In this document: one piece after another, positions 8,339 through 18,146 of the stretch
Layout: each line of letters starts with the position of its first letter
Position numbering within the stretch: position 1 is the stretch's first letter
NCBI RefSeq assembly: GCF_037991315.1
Contig: NZ_CP150300.1
Location: 1,426,001-1,490,000, forward strand
Length of the DNA stretch: 64,000 nucleotides
Reading direction: 5' to 3'
Source of the DNA: Paenibacillus sp. FSL H8-0079
GTDB taxonomy: Bacteria > Bacillota > Bacilli > Paenibacillales > Paenibacillaceae
Notes under the pieces: model-generated
Database searches by the model: none
What the model was told of the DNA's origin: nothing
Seen by the model: the letters and a program-made list of their open reading frames with translations, nothing else
Position numbers and translations under genes: made by a program

Positions 8339-9343
8339 TTGAACAGCTATATTGTCAAACGTGTGCTTGTGTTGCTGCCCGTGCTGCTGGGTATGACTCT
8401 GATTGTCTTTTCCATCATCCACGCGATTCCGGGTGACCCGGCCGAGACCATACTTGGGCAAAAGGCAACCGAACAATCCAAGCAGGCCCTTCGTGACCAG
8501 CTCGGTCTGGATAAACCATGGTTCCAGCAATATTTCGCCTACTTGGGCGATTTACTTAAAGGAGACCTGGGAACGTCCATCCGCACCAAGGTGCCTATTG
8601 CCCAGGAAATTGTGCCTTATCTGACAGCAACCCTTGAATTAACGATGGCAAGTATGTTGTTTGCTGTCATTATTGGGGTGAATGCCGGGATTGTCAGTGC
8701 GTGGAAGCATAACTCCTGGTTTGATTATTGCTGCATGGTCATTGCTTTGGTGGGGGTATCCATGCCGATCTTCTGGCTCGGTCTGATGGAACAATGGTTG
8801 TTTGCAAACAAGTTACAGTGGCTGCCATCTATTGGACGCATGAACGCACGCGATCCGGTGGAAGCCATTACAGGCTTGTATGTGTTGGATACGATGATTG
8901 CTGGACAATGGAATCAGTTGTGGACTGTAACGAAACATTTGATTCTGCCAAGTGTTGCACTGGGCACGATTCCGATGGCTGTTATTGCCCGGATGACTCG
9001 TTCCAGCATGCTGGAAGTGATGAGTTCCGATTACATTCGTACAGCAAAGGCGAAGGGACTGGGTCCGTTTTTTGTCGTATATGGACATGCGCTCAAAAAT
9101 GCGTTTATTCCCGTGCTAACGGTTATCGGTATCCAGACCGGATCGTTGCTTGGGGGTGCGGTGTTGACCGAAACGATCTTTGCCTGGCCGGGCGTGGGAC
9201 GTTATATATATGAAGCGATTAGTTCGCGGGACTATCCGGTGATCCAGAGTGGCATTCTGATCGTGGCGTTCTTTTTCGTGGTGATTAATCTGATTGTGGA
9301 CTTGCTCTACGCCGTGTTCGATCCTCGAATTAGTTATAAATAG
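8339..9343 (+). CDS. ABC transporter permease, DppB/OppB type
   Basis: 334 residues from TTG 8339, preceded by AGGTGA at 8328-8333. The opening MNSYIVKRVLVLLPVLLGM and the early segment IHAIPGDPAE are standard for DppB/OppB-type permeases, which have six membrane spans. The cytoplasmic loop that docks the ATPase (EAA motif) is seen as YIRTAKAKGLG near residue 225. The C-terminus ends VFDPRISYK, also typical. Together with the next gene it forms the membrane channel of the transporter. It follows the binding protein after an intra-operon hairpin. Confidence 0.92.
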   Translation: MNSYIVKRVLVLLPVLLGMTLIVFSIIHAIPGDPAETILGQKATEQSKQALRDQLGLDKPWFQQYFAYLGDLLKGDLGTSIRTKVPIAQEIVPYLTATLELTMASMLFAVIIGVNAGIVSAWKHNSWFDYCCMVIALVGVSMPIFWLGLMEQWLFANKLQWLPSIGRMNARDPVEAITGLYVLDTMIAGQWNQLWTVTKHLILPSVALGTIPMAVIARMTRSSMLEVMSSDYIRTAKAKGLGPFFVVYGHALKNAFIPVLTVIGIQTGSLLGGAVLTETIFAWPGVGRYIYEAISSRDYPVIQSGILIVAFFFVVINLIVDLLYAVFDPRISYK

Positions 9344-9384
9344 GGCATTTATCATTCATTCATATCCGAGAAGGGAGACGCCTC

Positions 9385-10284
9385 ATGGCCAAATTATCGA
9401 CCAACACCGGACCATCCATTAATGCTGCGACAGCGAGCACAGCCGGTCCATGGCGGGAAGCGTGGAGAACGTTTCGGAAAAATAGGCTTGCGCTTGCGGG
9501 CCTGATTATCATTGTATTTTTCATCATTTTGGCCTTTCTAGCCCCATACATCGCTCCTTACGATTATAAGGAACAGGTGCTAGTGGATCGGCTCCAGGCT
9601 CCTTCGGCAGAGCATTGGTTTGGTACGGATGATCTGGGACGTGACGTGTTTTCCAGAGTGCTGCATGGAGCACGTATTTCATTGTGGGTGGGCTTCTTTT
9701 CCGTCATTGGATCCATTATCGCGGGTACGTTGCTTGGTCTGATTGCCGGATTTTATGGAAAATGGGCGGACATGCTCATCTCACGTCTATTTGATATTTT
9801 GCTCGCATTTCCCGGAATTTTGCTAGCCATCGCCATTGTGGCGATATTGGGCCCGTCGTTGCAAAATGCACTGCTCGCTATTGCTATCGTGAACATACCT
9901 ACCTACGGAAGATTGGTGCGTTCAAGGGTACTCAGCTTGAGACAGGAGGAATTCATAACGTCAGCACGGACACTGGGAGCGGGCAACGGGCGAATCTTGT
10001 TTCGTCACATCTTGCCCAACAGCCTTACTCCGCTGATCGTGCAGGGTACACTCGGAATTGGAACGGCGATCATCGAGGCTGCTGCGCTCGGATTTCTGGG
10101 CATGGGAGCGCAACCACCCGACCCGGAATGGGGCAAAATGCTGTCGGACTCCCGTCAGTTTATACAAAAAGCACCATGGACACTGATCTTCCCCGGCGTT
10201 TCCATTATGTTGACCGTGCTCGGCTTCAACCTGATGGGCGATGGACTGCGCGATACCCTTGATCCGAAAATGGCGAAAAAGTAA
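9385..10284 (+). CDS. ABC transporter permease, DppC/OppC type
   Basis: 299 residues from ATG 9385 with GAAGGGAGA upstream. The N-terminus has the pre-membrane segment WRTFRKNRLALAGLII and the family marker HWFGTDDLGRDVFSRVL near residue 75. The EAA docking motif appears as EEFITSARTLGAGNGRIL near residue 190. The C-terminus GDGLRDTLDPKM is typical of DppC/OppC. It pairs with the DppB-type permease. No DppD/DppF ATPase genes follow; a terminator is found 33 bases after the stop, so the transporter must borrow ATPases coded elsewhere. Confidence 0.92.
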   Translation: MAKLSTNTGPSINAATASTAGPWREAWRTFRKNRLALAGLIIIVFFIILAFLAPYIAPYDYKEQVLVDRLQAPSAEHWFGTDDLGRDVFSRVLHGARISLWVGFFSVIGSIIAGTLLGLIAGFYGKWADMLISRLFDILLAFPGILLAIAIVAILGPSLQNALLAIAIVNIPTYGRLVRSRVLSLRQEEFITSARTLGAGNGRILFRHILPNSLTPLIVQGTLGIGTAIIEAAALGFLGMGAQPPDPEWGKMLSDSRQFIQKAPWTLIFPGVSIMLTVLGFNLMGDGLRDTLDPKMAKK

Positions 10285-10317
10285 TGTTTTTAAATTTGAC
10301 CGTAAATGTCTTTCCCC

Positions 10318-10354
10318 AAGCCGGTTCGAACTTTGGTTCGAGTCGGCTTTTGTT
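10318..10354 (+). terminator. Terminator of the peptide transporter operon
   Basis: AAGCCGGTTCGAAC (10318-10331) pairs with GTTCGAGTCGGCTT (10336-10349) around a short loop, then TTTGTTTT. Confidence 0.85.
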
Positions 10355-10441
10355 TTACTAGCGTGATTACGTTAAAATATGGAGGTATGTTCCAAAACGA
10401 AAGGGTTGTTCGATCTTTTTGTTAAAATAACCGCCTTCGTA

Positions 10442-10470
10442 TTGACACCCAATTTTCCCATATGTTATAT
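10442..10470 (+). promoter_or_regulatory. Sigma-A promoter for htpG
   Basis: TTGACA at 10442-10447, a 17-base spacer and TTATAT at 10465-10470. The CIRCE operator begins 12 bases further on, so the transcription start lies just before or inside it. It drives a leader of about 530 nt to htpG. Confidence 0.75.
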
Positions 10471-10482
10471 AAAAGGAAGGGA

Positions 10483-10509
10483 TTAGCACTCCGATCACTA
10501 GAGTGCTAA
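10483..10509. promoter_or_regulatory. CIRCE operator (HrcA binding site)
   Basis: TTAGCACTC-N9-GAGTGCTAA, matching the CIRCE consensus exactly. HrcA repressor binds this element and releases it on heat shock (established for dnaK and groE operons). Here it controls htpG, which in Bacillus subtilis is not part of the HrcA regulon. Confidence 0.95.
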
Positions 10510-11012
10510 CAAATGATGTTTTTACTACACGACTACATATGGAATGATTCTGTTTTTGACAAGTAGGTAAAGTTCACCTTGGGATATGACATGCGCGTGA
10601 AGTGGCTAGAAAAATTTTTCTGAAATCGAAATGTGTTCGGTGAATTATTTCCATTTGAAAATGTCTCGTATCATTAAGTTGTTTGTCGGAACACCTCGGT
10701 AGTGAAGGGGACGGAATCGATTCTGAAGAAGCGGTAGCGTTCGCCTTTGTCTCTGAATTTCTACAAATAAAAAATAGTTCAAGAAATTTCATAGACAACA
10801 GCGATCAAAAGAACGATCCGTAACCGGAACGGCCATTAGAGAGCGACAATAACTGAGGTGCTGAGTTGTGAAATGGGAATTTAATAATTAGGGGAACAAT
10901 CGATAGGAAGGTTTTCTAGTGACCTAACCTTTTGCATGTGAAATTCAGAGGTTTACTTTCTATTTTCAATCAAATCATTCGATATCCAAATTTGAAAGGA
11001 GTCCACCCAATC
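10510..11012 (+). other. Long htpG 5' leader containing repeat copy A
   Basis: About 500 bases between CIRCE and the htpG start. No credible ORF is present. The middle (10699-10834) is a copy of the dispersed repeat also found at 13113 and 19536. A TTGACA-like hexamer at 10556 has no well-spaced -10. Confidence 0.6.
10699..10834 (+). repeat. Dispersed structured repeat, copy A (in htpG leader)
   Basis: Shares with copy B (13113-13285) the 5' block GTAGTGAAGGGGACGGAAT, the block GATTCTGAAGAAGCG and the 3' block GAACGATCCGTAACCGGAAC with almost no differences. The middle contains a helix TGAATTTCT / AGAAATTTCA (about 10753-10761 with 10781-10790). The 3' block folds as CCGT-AACCGG-ACGG. Lacks the AGCTTTCT hairpin present in copies B and C. 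Confidence 0.8.
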
Positions 11013-12893
11013 ATGGCTAAGAAAGAATTCCAGGCAGAATCCAAACGTTTGCTGGATATGATGATCAACTCCATTTACACCCAAAGAGAAATCTTTTTGA
11101 GAGAATTGATCTCCAACTCCAGTGACGCCATTGATAAAATTTATTACAGAGCACTTACGGACGATACGCTCGTTTTCAACAAAGAGGACTACTTCATCAA
11201 GCTCACGATCGACAAAGAAAACCGCACACTTACACTGACAGATACCGGTATTGGTATGACGCAGGAAGAGTTGGAGAACAATCTGGGGGTTATCGCGAAG
11301 AGTGGTTCCCTGGCGTTCAAGAAGCAAAATGAAGCTAAAGACGGTCACAACATCATCGGACAATTCGGGGTAGGTTTCTACTCGGCATTCATGGTGGCGG
11401 ACAAGCTGACCGTAACAAGTAAAACGCTAGGCAGCGACGAGGCTTGGAAATGGGAGTCCGAAGGCGCGGACGGTTACACGATTACACCAGCTGAGAAGGA
11501 TTCCGTAGGTACTGAGATCGTCCTGACGATCAAAGAAAATACCGAAGAAGATTCGTATGACGAGTTTTTGGAAGAGTACCGCCTGAGATCCATCATCAAG
11601 AAATACTCCGACTTCATTCGCTACCCGATCAAGATGGATGTAACGGGTCAACGTCCGAAAGAGGGCACGGAGAACGAATTCGAGGAATACCAAGAAGAAC
11701 AAACCGTGAACAGCATGGTGCCGATCTGGCGTAAAAATAAAAGCGAACTGACCGAAGAAGACTACAATAACTTCTATATGGAAAAACGCTACGGTTTTGA
11801 CAAACCGCTCAAACACCTGCACATCAGCGCAGATGGCGCAGTGGTATATAATGCGATCCTGTTTATTCCAGAGAACACACCGTTTGACTACTATACGAAA
11901 GAGTATGAAAAAGGCCTTGAGCTGTACTCCAACGGGGTATTGATCATGGATAAATGCGGAGATCTGTTGCCGGATTACTTCGGATTTGTTAAAGGTATGG
12001 TTGATTCCGAAGATCTGTCCCTGAACATCTCCCGTGAGATGTTGCAACATGACCGTCAGCTGAGCCTGATCGCGAAGAACATCAAGAACAAAATTAAGAG
12101 CCAACTGCAAAGCCTGTTGAAGGACGAGCGTGAGAACTACGAGAAGTTCTACCAAGCGTTTGGCCGTCAGTTGAAATATGGCGTATACAGCGACTATGGT
12201 GTGAACAAGGATACATTGCAGGATCTGCTGTTGTTCACGTCTTCCAAAGAGAGCAAGCTGGTGAGCCTGGACGAATACGTCTCCAGAATGCCGGAAGATC
12301 AGAAGTACATTTACTATGCATCCGGTGAGTCTATTAGCCGTATTGAGAAGCTGCCGCAGATCGAGGGTGTTCTTGAGAAAGGGTACGAAGTATTGTACTT
12401 TACCGATGACATCGACGAATTCGCAATCAAGATGATCACGAACTACAAGGAGAAAGAATTCAAATCCATCTCCAGTGGTGACCTGGGCATCGAAGATAGC
12501 GCGGATAAAGAAGAAACGGATGCTCAGGACAACGACAACAAAGAGTTGTTTGAAGCGATGCAAGTTCAATTGGCGGGTAAAGTCAAAGCCGTTAAAGCTT
12601 CCAAACGTCTCAGAAGCCACCCGGTATGCTTGTCCACCGAAGGTGAGTTGACGATTGAAATGGAGAAAATCCTGAAAGCTATGCCAAACAGCGAAAATGT
12701 ACAGGCTGATAAAGTGTTGGAGATCAACGTGAATCACGATGTATTCAAATCGTTGAAAGACGCTTTTGCACAGGATCAGGAAAAGCTGAACCTCTACACT
12801 AGCCTGCTGTACCATCAAGCATTGCTGATCGAGGGATTGCCAATTCAAGATCCAGTAGAGTTCACCAACGATATCTGTAAGGTTATGGTGTAA
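11013..12893 (+). CDS. htpG: Molecular chaperone HtpG (Hsp90)
   Basis: 626 residues, the normal length for bacterial Hsp90. The start is ATG 11013 ([14 protein letters not shown]), preceded by GAAAGGAG; the longer upstream frame is not used. The N-terminal ATPase domain has ELISNSSDA at 31-39, DTGIGM near 78 and [11 protein letters not shown] near 115-125, the Bergerat-fold ATP site. The middle domain includes [11 protein letters not shown] with the catalytic-loop Arg, and the C-terminal dimerisation domain contains [12 protein letters not shown]. It refolds or holds client proteins in the cytoplasm using ATP. It is transcribed alone from the CIRCE-controlled promoter and ends at a strong terminator. 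Confidence 0.97.
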   Translation: MAKKEFQAESKRLLDMMINSIYTQREIFLRELISNSSDAIDKIYYRALTDDTLVFNKEDYFIKLTIDKENRTLTLTDTGIGMTQEELENNLGVIAKSGSLAFKKQNEAKDGHNIIGQFGVGFYSAFMVADKLTVTSKTLGSDEAWKWESEGADGYTITPAEKDSVGTEIVLTIKENTEEDSYDEFLEEYRLRSIIKKYSDFIRYPIKMDVTGQRPKEGTENEFEEYQEEQTVNSMVPIWRKNKSELTEEDYNNFYMEKRYGFDKPLKHLHISADGAVVYNAILFIPENTPFDYYTKEYEKGLELYSNGVLIMDKCGDLLPDYFGFVKGMVDSEDLSLNISREMLQHDRQLSLIAKNIKNKIKSQLQSLLKDERENYEKFYQAFGRQLKYGVYSDYGVNKDTLQDLLLFTSSKESKLVSLDEYVSRMPEDQKYIYYASGESISRIEKLPQIEGVLEKGYEVLYFTDDIDEFAIKMITNYKEKEFKSISSGDLGIEDSADKEETDAQDNDNKELFEAMQVQLAGKVKAVKASKRLRSHPVCLSTEGELTIEMEKILKAMPNSENVQADKVLEINVNHDVFKSLKDAFAQDQEKLNLYTSLLYHQALLIEGLPIQDPVEFTNDICKVMV

Positions 12894-12918
12894 CATCGTT
12901 GCACCCACTATCTCCACC

Positions 12919-12950
12919 CCGACAGGGCATTTCCGTCCTGTCGGTTTTTT
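12919..12950 (+). terminator. htpG terminator
   Basis: CCGACAGG (12919-12926) pairs with CCTGTCGG (12937-12944), followed by six T. Confidence 0.9.
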
Positions 12951-13534
12951 GTCTTTTTACCCACAACGGGGAGGGCGCGGGGGAGGCAGACTATCATTGT
13001 AGTGATGGATGAACATTTTAATGGATTTTTTAGCCTTTCATAATTTTGAAGATTTACCCTTTTACTAGGGAGTGTAATTTCATTTAGATTGGGTGTGAAT
13101 CAAACAGCAAAAGTAGTGAAGGGGACGGAATAGATTCTGAAGAAGCGAAGCGTTCGCCTGAAAGCTTTCTGTAAGAAAGCTGCATCGGAAGCATATGCTA
13201 TTTCCGAATTTCTCCCTTTTTAAAGGGAATCAAAGAAATTTGGGAATAACAGCGATCATAAGAACGATCCGTAACCGGAACGGCCACCTGGCACAGTTAT
13301 TACTTATGATTGTTCTGCCATGGGAGCGAGCATATGTGAATAATGAGTTCAATATGAATCATTATCATTTAGATGCACGGATGATAGTCTGACAGGGTAT
13401 AATAAGAGAAGATGACTGTTCATTACAAGTTGATGTAAGAAGAGATGACAATCGCAGACAGGTTTTACTTTTCGAAACCACAGATGTTGTGTATAATCAC
13501 TCAAAATAGAGACAGTCGGCTAGGAGTGATCCCC
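12951..13534. other. Gap between htpG and the dGTPase gene
   Basis: Holds repeat copy B (13113-13285) and the upstream region of the dGTPase gene. A TATAAT hexamer at 13492-13497 is a likely -10 for that gene, 38 bases before its start; the -35 is weak. A 65-codon frame at 13195-13392 runs across the repeat and is not credible. Confidence 0.55.
13113..13285 (+). repeat. Dispersed structured repeat, copy B
   Basis: Longest copy (173 bases). From 5' to 3': the GTAGTGAAGGGGACGG block; a GCGAA-GCG-TTCGC hairpin; AGCTTTCT-GTA-AGAAAGCT hairpin (perfect 8 bp); CCGAATTTCT paired with AGAAATTTGG, enclosing CCCTTT/AAAGGG; then GGGAATAACAGCGATC and the CCGT/ACGG hairpin. Same orientation as copy A. Confidence 0.85.
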
Positions 13535-14950
13535 ATGCAATGGAACGATCTGAGAGAACATAGACAATATCCCGAATTAACCAAATTGGATGGATCTCGT
13601 GCAGCGTATGAACGGGACTATTCCAGACTCATTCATTCACCAACCTTCCGTCGGTTACAGGGCAAATCGCAGGTGTTTGGCGCAGGAACGGGTGATTATT
13701 ATCGTACTCGCTTGACCCATTCCCTGGAGGTGGCACAGATTGCACGAGAAGCGGCCAGAAGTCTGATTCGTCGTTTTCCCGAGGTAGACTGGGACCAGGC
13801 GGATAGCCCCGGCCTTATTATTGATTCAGAAGTGGTGGAGTGCGCTGCAATCGCACATGACTTCGGTCATCCGCCTTTTGGACATAAAGGTGAAGAAGTA
13901 TTGGATGGCATTCTCGATGACCTCATTAACACCGAGGCTAAGAAAATCATGAAGAAAAGCCGCGGCGCCAAAGTTCCCAAGGTGGAGTCTGAGGTGCGTG
14001 CCGAGCTTAAACGGAAATACGAGCATTTTGAAGGCAATGCGCACAACTTCCGCCTCATTATGCACTTGGAGAAACGTGAAGATATCGACGGGCTGAACCT
14101 GTCTGATGCAGTATTGCTGGGAATTAACAAATATCCCTACCCTGGGACGGAGAGCAAGAAAGGCATGTATCATCATGAGTGGCAATATATTCGTGAGATC
14201 CGTGATCGCTGGAACGTGCCGGCAGGCAAGAAGACGCTGGAAGCGCAGCTGATGGACCTTTGCGACGATATCGCGTACTCCTCGCATGACCTGGAGGATG
14301 GCATCAAAGCCGGCAAAATTGAGGTGCATGAGCATTTCCTACAAGATCCGCATGTGAATCGACTGATTGTGGATAAGATTACGACGTTGGAGGATCTGTT
14401 CTGGAACGGATGGACCCGAGAAGCCATTGGGCAAAAGGTAGAAGAGGTACTCGCTTCCTTCCTGCGCATCTGGAATGAGAAGATGCCGTTCTGCGAGCAT
14501 GATTACTCGCGTACCCGCCGTGAAGTAAAAGCCTATTGGGTGAGCTTTTTTGTAGGCAGTCTGGGCGTTATTGACGACGGCGACTGGAAGAAGGTAACCT
14601 TTGTCCGTGAAGGGGCTGAAGACCTCGATATGCTGCGTACGGTGAGCGTGCTCAAGAGCTTTGCCTGGGTGACGATGATTCGTGACTTGCGTGTGCAGCG
14701 GCTACAGAAGCGCAGTGAGTGGATGATTAAGCGGTTATGGGATGCATTCCTCGATCCGGAAACGTCCAAATCGATTATTCCATCCGACTGGCTGCAACGG
14801 TATGAGAAGGATCAAGCCAAATCCCAGCCGATCTGGACTTGGGAACACATGGTGATCGATTATATTGCAGGAATGACGGATGCATTTGCCGAGAAAATAT
14901 ACAATGAACTCTACGGTCTGAAGGTGGGTTCCATCTACGATCTGGATTAG
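13535..14950 (+). CDS. dgt: Deoxyguanosinetriphosphate triphosphohydrolase-like HD protein
   Basis: 471 residues from ATG 13535, which has TAGGAGTGAT at 13521-13530; the upstream frame from 13445 is not credible. The HD-domain metal ligands are visible: RTRLTHSLEVAQ with His 62, and AAIAHDFGHPPFGHKG with His 108-Asp 109. The opening SRLIHSPTFRRLQGKSQVF is the standard dGTPase N-terminus. The family hydrolyses dGTP (or dNTPs) to the nucleoside and triphosphate, adjusting nucleotide pools. The C-terminal part is longer than the core HD region and helical. It is followed after 30 bases by the oxidoreductase gene, probably co-transcribed. Confidence 0.93.
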   Translation: MQWNDLREHRQYPELTKLDGSRAAYERDYSRLIHSPTFRRLQGKSQVFGAGTGDYYRTRLTHSLEVAQIAREAARSLIRRFPEVDWDQADSPGLIIDSEVVECAAIAHDFGHPPFGHKGEEVLDGILDDLINTEAKKIMKKSRGAKVPKVESEVRAELKRKYEHFEGNAHNFRLIMHLEKREDIDGLNLSDAVLLGINKYPYPGTESKKGMYHHEWQYIREIRDRWNVPAGKKTLEAQLMDLCDDIAYSSHDLEDGIKAGKIEVHEHFLQDPHVNRLIVDKITTLEDLFWNGWTREAIGQKVEEVLASFLRIWNEKMPFCEHDYSRTRREVKAYWVSFFVGSLGVIDDGDWKKVTFVREGAEDLDMLRTVSVLKSFAWVTMIRDLRVQRLQKRSEWMIKRLWDAFLDPETSKSIIPSDWLQRYEKDQAKSQPIWTWEHMVIDYIAGMTDAFAEKIYNELYGLKVGSIYDLD

Positions 14951-14980
14951 AGTTAACCAAGATAAAGGGAGATGAGACGC

Positions 14981-15958
14981 TTGGCTACAAGAATGAGTGA
15001 GAAGTTCAGTCTGGGCGTACTTGACCTTGTTCCAAGGTTAAATGATGCAACAGCGGAACAGGCGCTTCAGCAATCGGTGACACTTGCGCAACATGCTGAG
15101 GCGTGGGGATACGCCCGATACTGGACGTCAGAGCATCATGATATGGCTGAACTGGCCTCAGCTTCTCCCGAAGTGCTGCTCTCACACATCGGAGCAAGGA
15201 CAACAACGATTCAACTTGGCTCTGGTGCGGTCCTGTTGCCGCATTACAGCCCGCTCAAGGTGGCGGAGTCGTTCCGTCTCCTAGCTGCGCTCTATCCGGG
15301 GCGCATTGAGCTGGGGCTTGGACGCGCTCCTGGTGGTGGACCCCATGCGACGATGGCACTCAGTGGCAATTACTTGCAGCATGTGTCCAAGCTGCCTGAA
15401 TCGCTCGCAGCACTGACGGAACTGCTCGAAGACCGCTACATGTACGAAGATCATCCCGTGACGGCTCGTCCGATTCCCAAGCTTCCGTTATCGCTTTGGA
15501 TGTTGGGGACGAACGTGAAGAGCGCAGAGTTTGCGGCACGGTTTGGCATGGGGTATGTCTTTGGACAATTCATGAGTGATGCCGATGGAACAGAGGCTGT
15601 AAAGCGATACCGTGAAGGGTTCATACCCAGTGCAACCATGAAGGAGCCTGAGGTTATGGTGGCCGTTAGCGTATTGTGTGCCGAGTCAGAGACGGATGCT
15701 TTGGCTTGGAGTCGTGACATGGCGGAGAGACGCAAGGCGGATGGAAAAGAACGTTCATCCGAGCAGAGTTCAGGTGCGGTCTCGGCCAAGAACACGAATG
15801 ATGAAGCGGTGCGGCACTATGCAGGTACACCTGAGCAGGTATGGGATCAATTGCAACAGGTCAGCCGTAGACTGGATACGCAGCGTTTGCTGCTGGTTAC
15901 GACTGGGCCGGATTACGAGCGCAGGCTAGATTCTTATCGATTACTGGCTGAAGCATGA
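14981..15958 (+). CDS. Luciferase-like monooxygenase family (LLM) oxidoreductase
   Basis: About 325 residues. I choose TTG 14981 because AAAGGGAGA upstream is correctly spaced from it, while the in-frame ATG at 14972 overlaps that site; ATG 14993 is also possible. The protein is a flavin-dependent TIM barrel of the bacterial luciferase superfamily: the early GVLDLVPRL, WTSEHHDMAELASASPEVL near residue 50, GSGAVLLPHYSPLKVAE near 85 and IELGLGRAPGG near 110 are characteristic of the MsnO8/YwcH-type subgroup. Substrate is unknown; members use reduced FMN. It lies 30 bases after dgt and ends at a terminator. Confidence 0.88.
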   Translation: MATRMSEKFSLGVLDLVPRLNDATAEQALQQSVTLAQHAEAWGYARYWTSEHHDMAELASASPEVLLSHIGARTTTIQLGSGAVLLPHYSPLKVAESFRLLAALYPGRIELGLGRAPGGGPHATMALSGNYLQHVSKLPESLAALTELLEDRYMYEDHPVTARPIPKLPLSLWMLGTNVKSAEFAARFGMGYVFGQFMSDADGTEAVKRYREGFIPSATMKEPEVMVAVSVLCAESETDALAWSRDMAERRKADGKERSSEQSSGAVSAKNTNDEAVRHYAGTPEQVWDQLQQVSRRLDTQRLLLVTTGPDYERRLDSYRLLAEA

Positions 15959-15973
15959 ATCCGAACAAATCGA

Positions 15974-16018
15974 AGAGCTGCAGAACGGGAATTTGCCGTA
16001 TGCTGCAGCTCTTTTTTT
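15974..16018 (+). terminator. Terminator after the LLM oxidoreductase
   Basis: AGAGCTGCAG (15974-15983) pairs with CTGCAGCTCT (16003-16012), followed by seven T. Confidence 0.9.
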
Positions 16019-16125
16019 GACTTTGTTAAAATTCAACAATCTTTTACAAAATAAAGCATCTCTCTAACAAAATAATGTTATAATACTTTACGTCTATTTT
16101 CCTATCGATATAATATAGATAAGTA

Positions 16126-16146
16126 CTTTTGACAAGGGGTCAAAAG
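16126..16146. promoter_or_regulatory. Inverted repeat in the leader of the chemoreceptor gene
   Basis: CTTTTGAC-AAGGG-GTCAAAAG, a perfect 8-bp inverted repeat with a 5-base loop. It lies just after a TATAAT hexamer (16109-16114; possible -35 TTTACG at 16087-16092), so it could be an operator or an RNA hairpin at the transcript 5' end. Confidence 0.5.
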
Positions 16147-16210
16147 AAGGGAAAAACAATGACAAAACACCTGAATTCGGGATGGCCGAAGAGGTCGAGG
16201 GGGAAATCAT

Positions 16211-17923
16211 ATGTTCAGCAGATTCAAGATCAAGAGTATCGGTCTGCGTATCAGCATCGCGTTCTACTTGTTAATCCTCTGTTTAATTGTTTTGAGTGTC
16301 ACGATTGTCACCCGGATGAATTCAATTGAATCCAACACCAACGAAATTACGAACAATTGGATGCCATCAATCCAGCAAATTAACCGGTTAAACTATACTA
16401 CAGAGCATGTCCTGTCACTAAGTTATCGTCACTTTGACGCGGATGAATCGGACAAGGCATTCTTGTCAGAAGAGCGTACCAAGTATATTCGTGAAACGAC
16501 GCAGGCGATTAAAATTTATGATCAGCAGGAGAAGTCTCCCGATGAACTCGAACACTGGACTGCGTTCAAGAACAAATGGGAAGCATATCTCAAGATTAAT
16601 ACGCAATCGATCAAGCTGAGTGATGAGGGTCAGACACAACTGGCGAAGGAAGTATCTGAAAAAGGTGCCGATTCCTTTGACGCCATGCAAGTCGATCTGG
16701 ATTATCTTGTGGAATACAATCAGGAACAGTCCAATCTTGCTGCCGCTCAAACGATCAGATCTGTGCAGGATGGCAGATTGTTCATCATTTTCGGAGTTCT
16801 CATCATGATTGTTATTACAGCGATTAGTATTCCAATTATTCGTTCACAGGTCGTAAAGCCACTGCTACGTGTCATTAGTGCGGTGAAACTGATTGCAGAA
16901 GGCCAATTGAATGTTCAGGATATACATACCAAACATGAGGATGAAGTCGGTGTTCTGGCCAAAGCGGTCAATGACATGAAAGGTAACCTGACTTCGATGG
17001 TGCTGAGCGTCAGACGAATTGCGGAAGCTGTCAATCGGCAGAGCGGTGAACTGGCAATCTCCTCGGAAGAGGTTAAGATTGGTAGTCGCCAGATTGCTGT
17101 GACGATGGAAGAGTCGGCTAAGGCCGCGGAAAGCCAAGCAGAGACAGCCGTGGAATCAGCCCGTACGGTTGAAGTTTTGAATGATCACATCCAGAAGCAT
17201 ACGGAACAAGGCAGTCAGTTGCGCGTCATGTCCGATCTTGTACTGGAGCAAGGTCTTAATGGTCGCAAAGCGATGGAACAGTCCGTGCAGCAGATGCAAC
17301 AGATTTCTGGTTCGGTCTCGGCTTCCATGAACAAGATGGAACGTTTGAATCGTAAAAATGAAGATATTTCCAAGCTGGTTCAGGTCATTCACGACATAGC
17401 ACGCCAAACCAACCTGCTGGCATTGAATGCCTCTATTGAGGCAGCGCGTGCGGGAGAGAGTGGACGCGGATTCGCCGTAGTGGCATCAGAAGTGCGGAAA
17501 TTATCTGAAGCTGTGCAGACTTCGGTCGAAGAGATTACGGCGATTACCGAGGACATTCAACAGGATTCACAAGGGGTAGTTGCAGAATTGCGCACGGGTG
17601 TTCAGGAGACCGAACTGGGTCAGGAACATGTGCTTGCTTCAGGTCAACTGTTCCGTACAATTAATGAATCGGTGGAAGGCATGGTTGGTGTCATCAGCAC
17701 CATGACGGATGGTCTCACAGGCATGCAGGAAGCAAGCGGACGCATGAATGATTTCAGTCAGCAGATTTCCGCTGTTTCGGAACAATCGGCAGCCAGTGTG
17801 GAGGAAGTTTCGGCATCGGCAGAAGAGCAGGTCAGTTCCATGGAAACGATTAGCGGCAATATTCAAAGTCTGAAAGAATTGTCTGAAGACCTGCTTACAT
17901 CCATTGAAAAATTAAAAATATAA
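16211..17923 (+). CDS. Methyl-accepting chemotaxis protein
   Basis: 570 residues from ATG 16211. Transmembrane segment 1 covers about residues 12-33 and segment 2 about 195-215; between them is a ~160-residue helical extracytoplasmic sensor of the four-helix-bundle type (few conserved positions, many charged residues). A HAMP linker follows (about 216-268), then the long coiled-coil signalling domain with the conserved hairpin tip [20 protein letters not shown] near residue 400. It transmits ligand binding to CheA/CheW. The ligand is unknown. It stands alone, with its own promoter region and a downstream terminator, as is common for Paenibacillus chemoreceptors. Confidence 0.95.
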   Translation: MFSRFKIKSIGLRISIAFYLLILCLIVLSVTIVTRMNSIESNTNEITNNWMPSIQQINRLNYTTEHVLSLSYRHFDADESDKAFLSEERTKYIRETTQAIKIYDQQEKSPDELEHWTAFKNKWEAYLKINTQSIKLSDEGQTQLAKEVSEKGADSFDAMQVDLDYLVEYNQEQSNLAAAQTIRSVQDGRLFIIFGVLIMIVITAISIPIIRSQVVKPLLRVISAVKLIAEGQLNVQDIHTKHEDEVGVLAKAVNDMKGNLTSMVLSVRRIAEAVNRQSGELAISSEEVKIGSRQIAVTMEESAKAAESQAETAVESARTVEVLNDHIQKHTEQGSQLRVMSDLVLEQGLNGRKAMEQSVQQMQQISGSVSASMNKMERLNRKNEDISKLVQVIHDIARQTNLLALNASIEAARAGESGRGFAVVASEVRKLSEAVQTSVEEITAITEDIQQDSQGVVAELRTGVQETELGQEHVLASGQLFRTINESVEGMVGVISTMTDGLTGMQEASGRMNDFSQQISAVSEQSAASVEEVSASAEEQVSSMETISGNIQSLKELSEDLLTSIEKLKI

Positions 17924-18059
17924 CCTTCTTCTTTTAATAGAAGAAACTGGACTTACACAGGCAGCAATTCGTGAAAATTTAGCATAATTTTGAGCTGTTG
18001 GTCTATAACGAAAGTTGACAAAAAGGTATCAATTTCCAATGCTGTAATCTCAAATAAAG

Positions 18060-18098
18060 TAAGGTGTTCCCGAATAATGGGAATGCCTTATTTTTTTT
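18060..18098 (+). terminator. Terminator after the chemoreceptor gene
   Basis: TAAGG-TG-TTCCC (18060-18071) pairs with GGGAA-TG-CCTTA (18079-18090), followed by eight T. Confidence 0.8.
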
Positions 18099-18146
18099 CT
18101 TTCTAATAGATATAAGCAGGGAAAAGACAGTTGTCTAGGAGCCTAA

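Noticed and set aside
11427..12917. Minus-strand open frame of 496 codons inside htpG
   Set aside because: Antisense to a fully conserved gene; low-complexity hydrophobic composition with no recognised domain.
13195..13392. 65-codon frame across repeat copy B
   Set aside because: Covers the non-coding repeat; the other copies do not keep the frame.
16159..16329. Short plus-strand frame starting [15 protein letters not shown] ahead of the chemoreceptor gene
   Set aside because: Has a plausible AAGGG site but runs out of frame into the chemoreceptor; no conservation argument. A leader peptide cannot be excluded.
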